Assembly: GCA_964446655.1 (NCBI GenBank)
Contig: CAYUPL010000005.1
Span: forward strand, 1-64,000
Length of the DNA: 64,000 nt
Direction of reading: 5' to 3'
Origin: Desulfopila_A sp964446655
GTDB lineage: Bacteria; Desulfobacterota; Desulfobulbia; Desulfobulbales; Desulfocapsaceae
Shown here in pieces: positions 63,494 through 64,000 of this stretch (its first letter is position 1; each line of letters opens with the position of its first letter). A program made the translations under genes and the position numbers. The notes under the pieces are model-generated. The model did not search any database. It was not told the DNA's origin and was given only the letters and a program-made list of their open reading frames with translations.

Positions 63494-64000
63494 TGAATCT
63501 GCCGAAGTTCAGTGTCCGTCGACCAATCTTTACTACAATGATCACCCTGATCATTGTGGTGATGGGTGTCTTCTCCCTGGCCCGTCTCAAAATTGACCTG
63601 CTGCCTGCCATCGAGCTGCCGACCCTTTCGATTCGAACGAATTATGAAGGGGCCAGCCCGGAAGTGATGGAGAGTCTCGTCACCGAGGTTATTGAGGAGA
63701 TTGTCGGCACGGTACCGGGCGTTGTGGAGATGTCGTCCCAGTCCTCGGAGGGCAACAGTACGGTACGGGTCAGTTTCTCCTGGGGGACCGATATCAATAC
63801 GGCAGCGCTTGATGTTCAGGCCTCGTTGGAAAATGAAATGAACGAGTTGCCGGACGATATTCGTCGTCCTCGAGTCAGCAAGTTTGATATCAACAATTTT
63901 CCCGTTGTTATTCTGGGCGTTTCCAGCAACCTGGACCCGGTGGAACTGACTGATCTGGTGGAAGACCAGGTGCGCTATCGTTTCGGTCGACTGCCGGGTG
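63493..64000 (+). CDS. RND efflux transporter, 5' part (gene runs off the window)
   Basis: 169 codons visible. MNLPKFSVRRPIFTTMITLIIVVMG is the standard first helix of AcrB/HAE1-type pumps. LDLLPAIE-like KIDLLPAIELPTLSI and the porter-domain ASPEVMESLVTEVIEEIVGTVPGVVEMSS follow. Proton-driven export, with the adaptor encoded immediately upstream. Confidence 0.95.
   Translation, partial: MNLPKFSVRRPIFTTMITLIIVVMGVFSLARLKIDLLPAIELPTLSIRTNYEGASPEVMESLVTEVIEEIVGTVPGVVEMSSQSSEGNSTVRVSFSWGTDINTAALDVQASLENEMNELPDDIRRPRVSKFDINNFPVVILGVSSNLDPVELTDLVEDQVRYRFGRLPG

Overview
The window reads like a chromosomal segment of a sulfate- or sulfur-metabolising member of the Desulfobacterota, most likely Desulfobulbales. 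This is inferred from gene content: in-frame UGA codons that look like selenocysteine, a PsrA/PhsA-like molybdoenzyme with its ferredoxin, TauE/SafE and rhodanese genes, a GAF-ANTAR regulator with a glutamate-synthase-like target, and a sodium:acetate-type symporter linked to DUF4212, exonuclease and DUF294 genes. No rRNA, tRNA or CRISPR array was found.

0-13 kb is core-like. It holds a membrane transporter followed by a rhodanese whose catalytic residue is encoded by UGA (probable selenoprotein), a metal-dependent-hydrolase-like membrane protein, a superfamily 2 helicase and typA/bipA. Directly behind typA lies a 54-codon two-helix membrane ORF with an in-frame UGA in a Cys-Ile-Pro-Sec context. 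A leftward block follows (Nudix, HAD, ketopantoate reductase, NrfJ-like OB-fold protein, degenerate SGNH protein, glgX). 13-19.5 kb is a rearranged patch: a DUF1566 gene, a calcium-binding-type protein, a damaged outer-membrane phospholipase A with a partial duplicate, a DUF4143 ATPase and a REP-associated transposase with tandem repeats.

19.6-32 kb holds an EamA exporter, a DUF523/DUF1722 protein, a complete ugpBAEC-type glycerol-3-phosphate importer and the leftward symporter/DUF4212/exonuclease/CBS-DUF294 cluster. 32.5-36.9 kb carries a KaiC-like/XRE/cupin fusion regulator, an FMN-dependent glutamate-synthase-like enzyme and a GAF-ANTAR protein. Between the last two is a promoter, a dual hexaloop hairpin and an overlapping terminator: the arrangement of an ANTAR-controlled attenuator. 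37-41.5 kb encodes a PEP-synthase-like enzyme, a dual-specificity phosphatase with a cysteine-cluster domain and an EMC3-like membrane protein.

41.7-50.3 kb is a leftward sulfur-type gene set: receiver protein, molybdoenzyme, ferredoxin, GAF/PAS histidine kinase without an ATPase domain, NtrC-type sigma-54 activator and TauE/SafE exporter. Two nearly identical sigma-54 -24/-12 promoters lie before the receiver gene and before tauE. Each has upstream copies of one palindrome, GCAAC-N6-GTTGC, so the locally encoded activator probably drives both units.

50.5-61 kb is an accessory region: a broken hybrid kinase, a truncated PhzF, three toxin-antitoxin modules, Nudix, remnants of an integrase, a flavoprotein and a LysE exporter, and a translationally coupled SNF2 helicase/zinc-ribbon pair I do not recognise (a candidate for an undescribed system). 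The window ends with an amidohydrolase and the start of an RND efflux operon.
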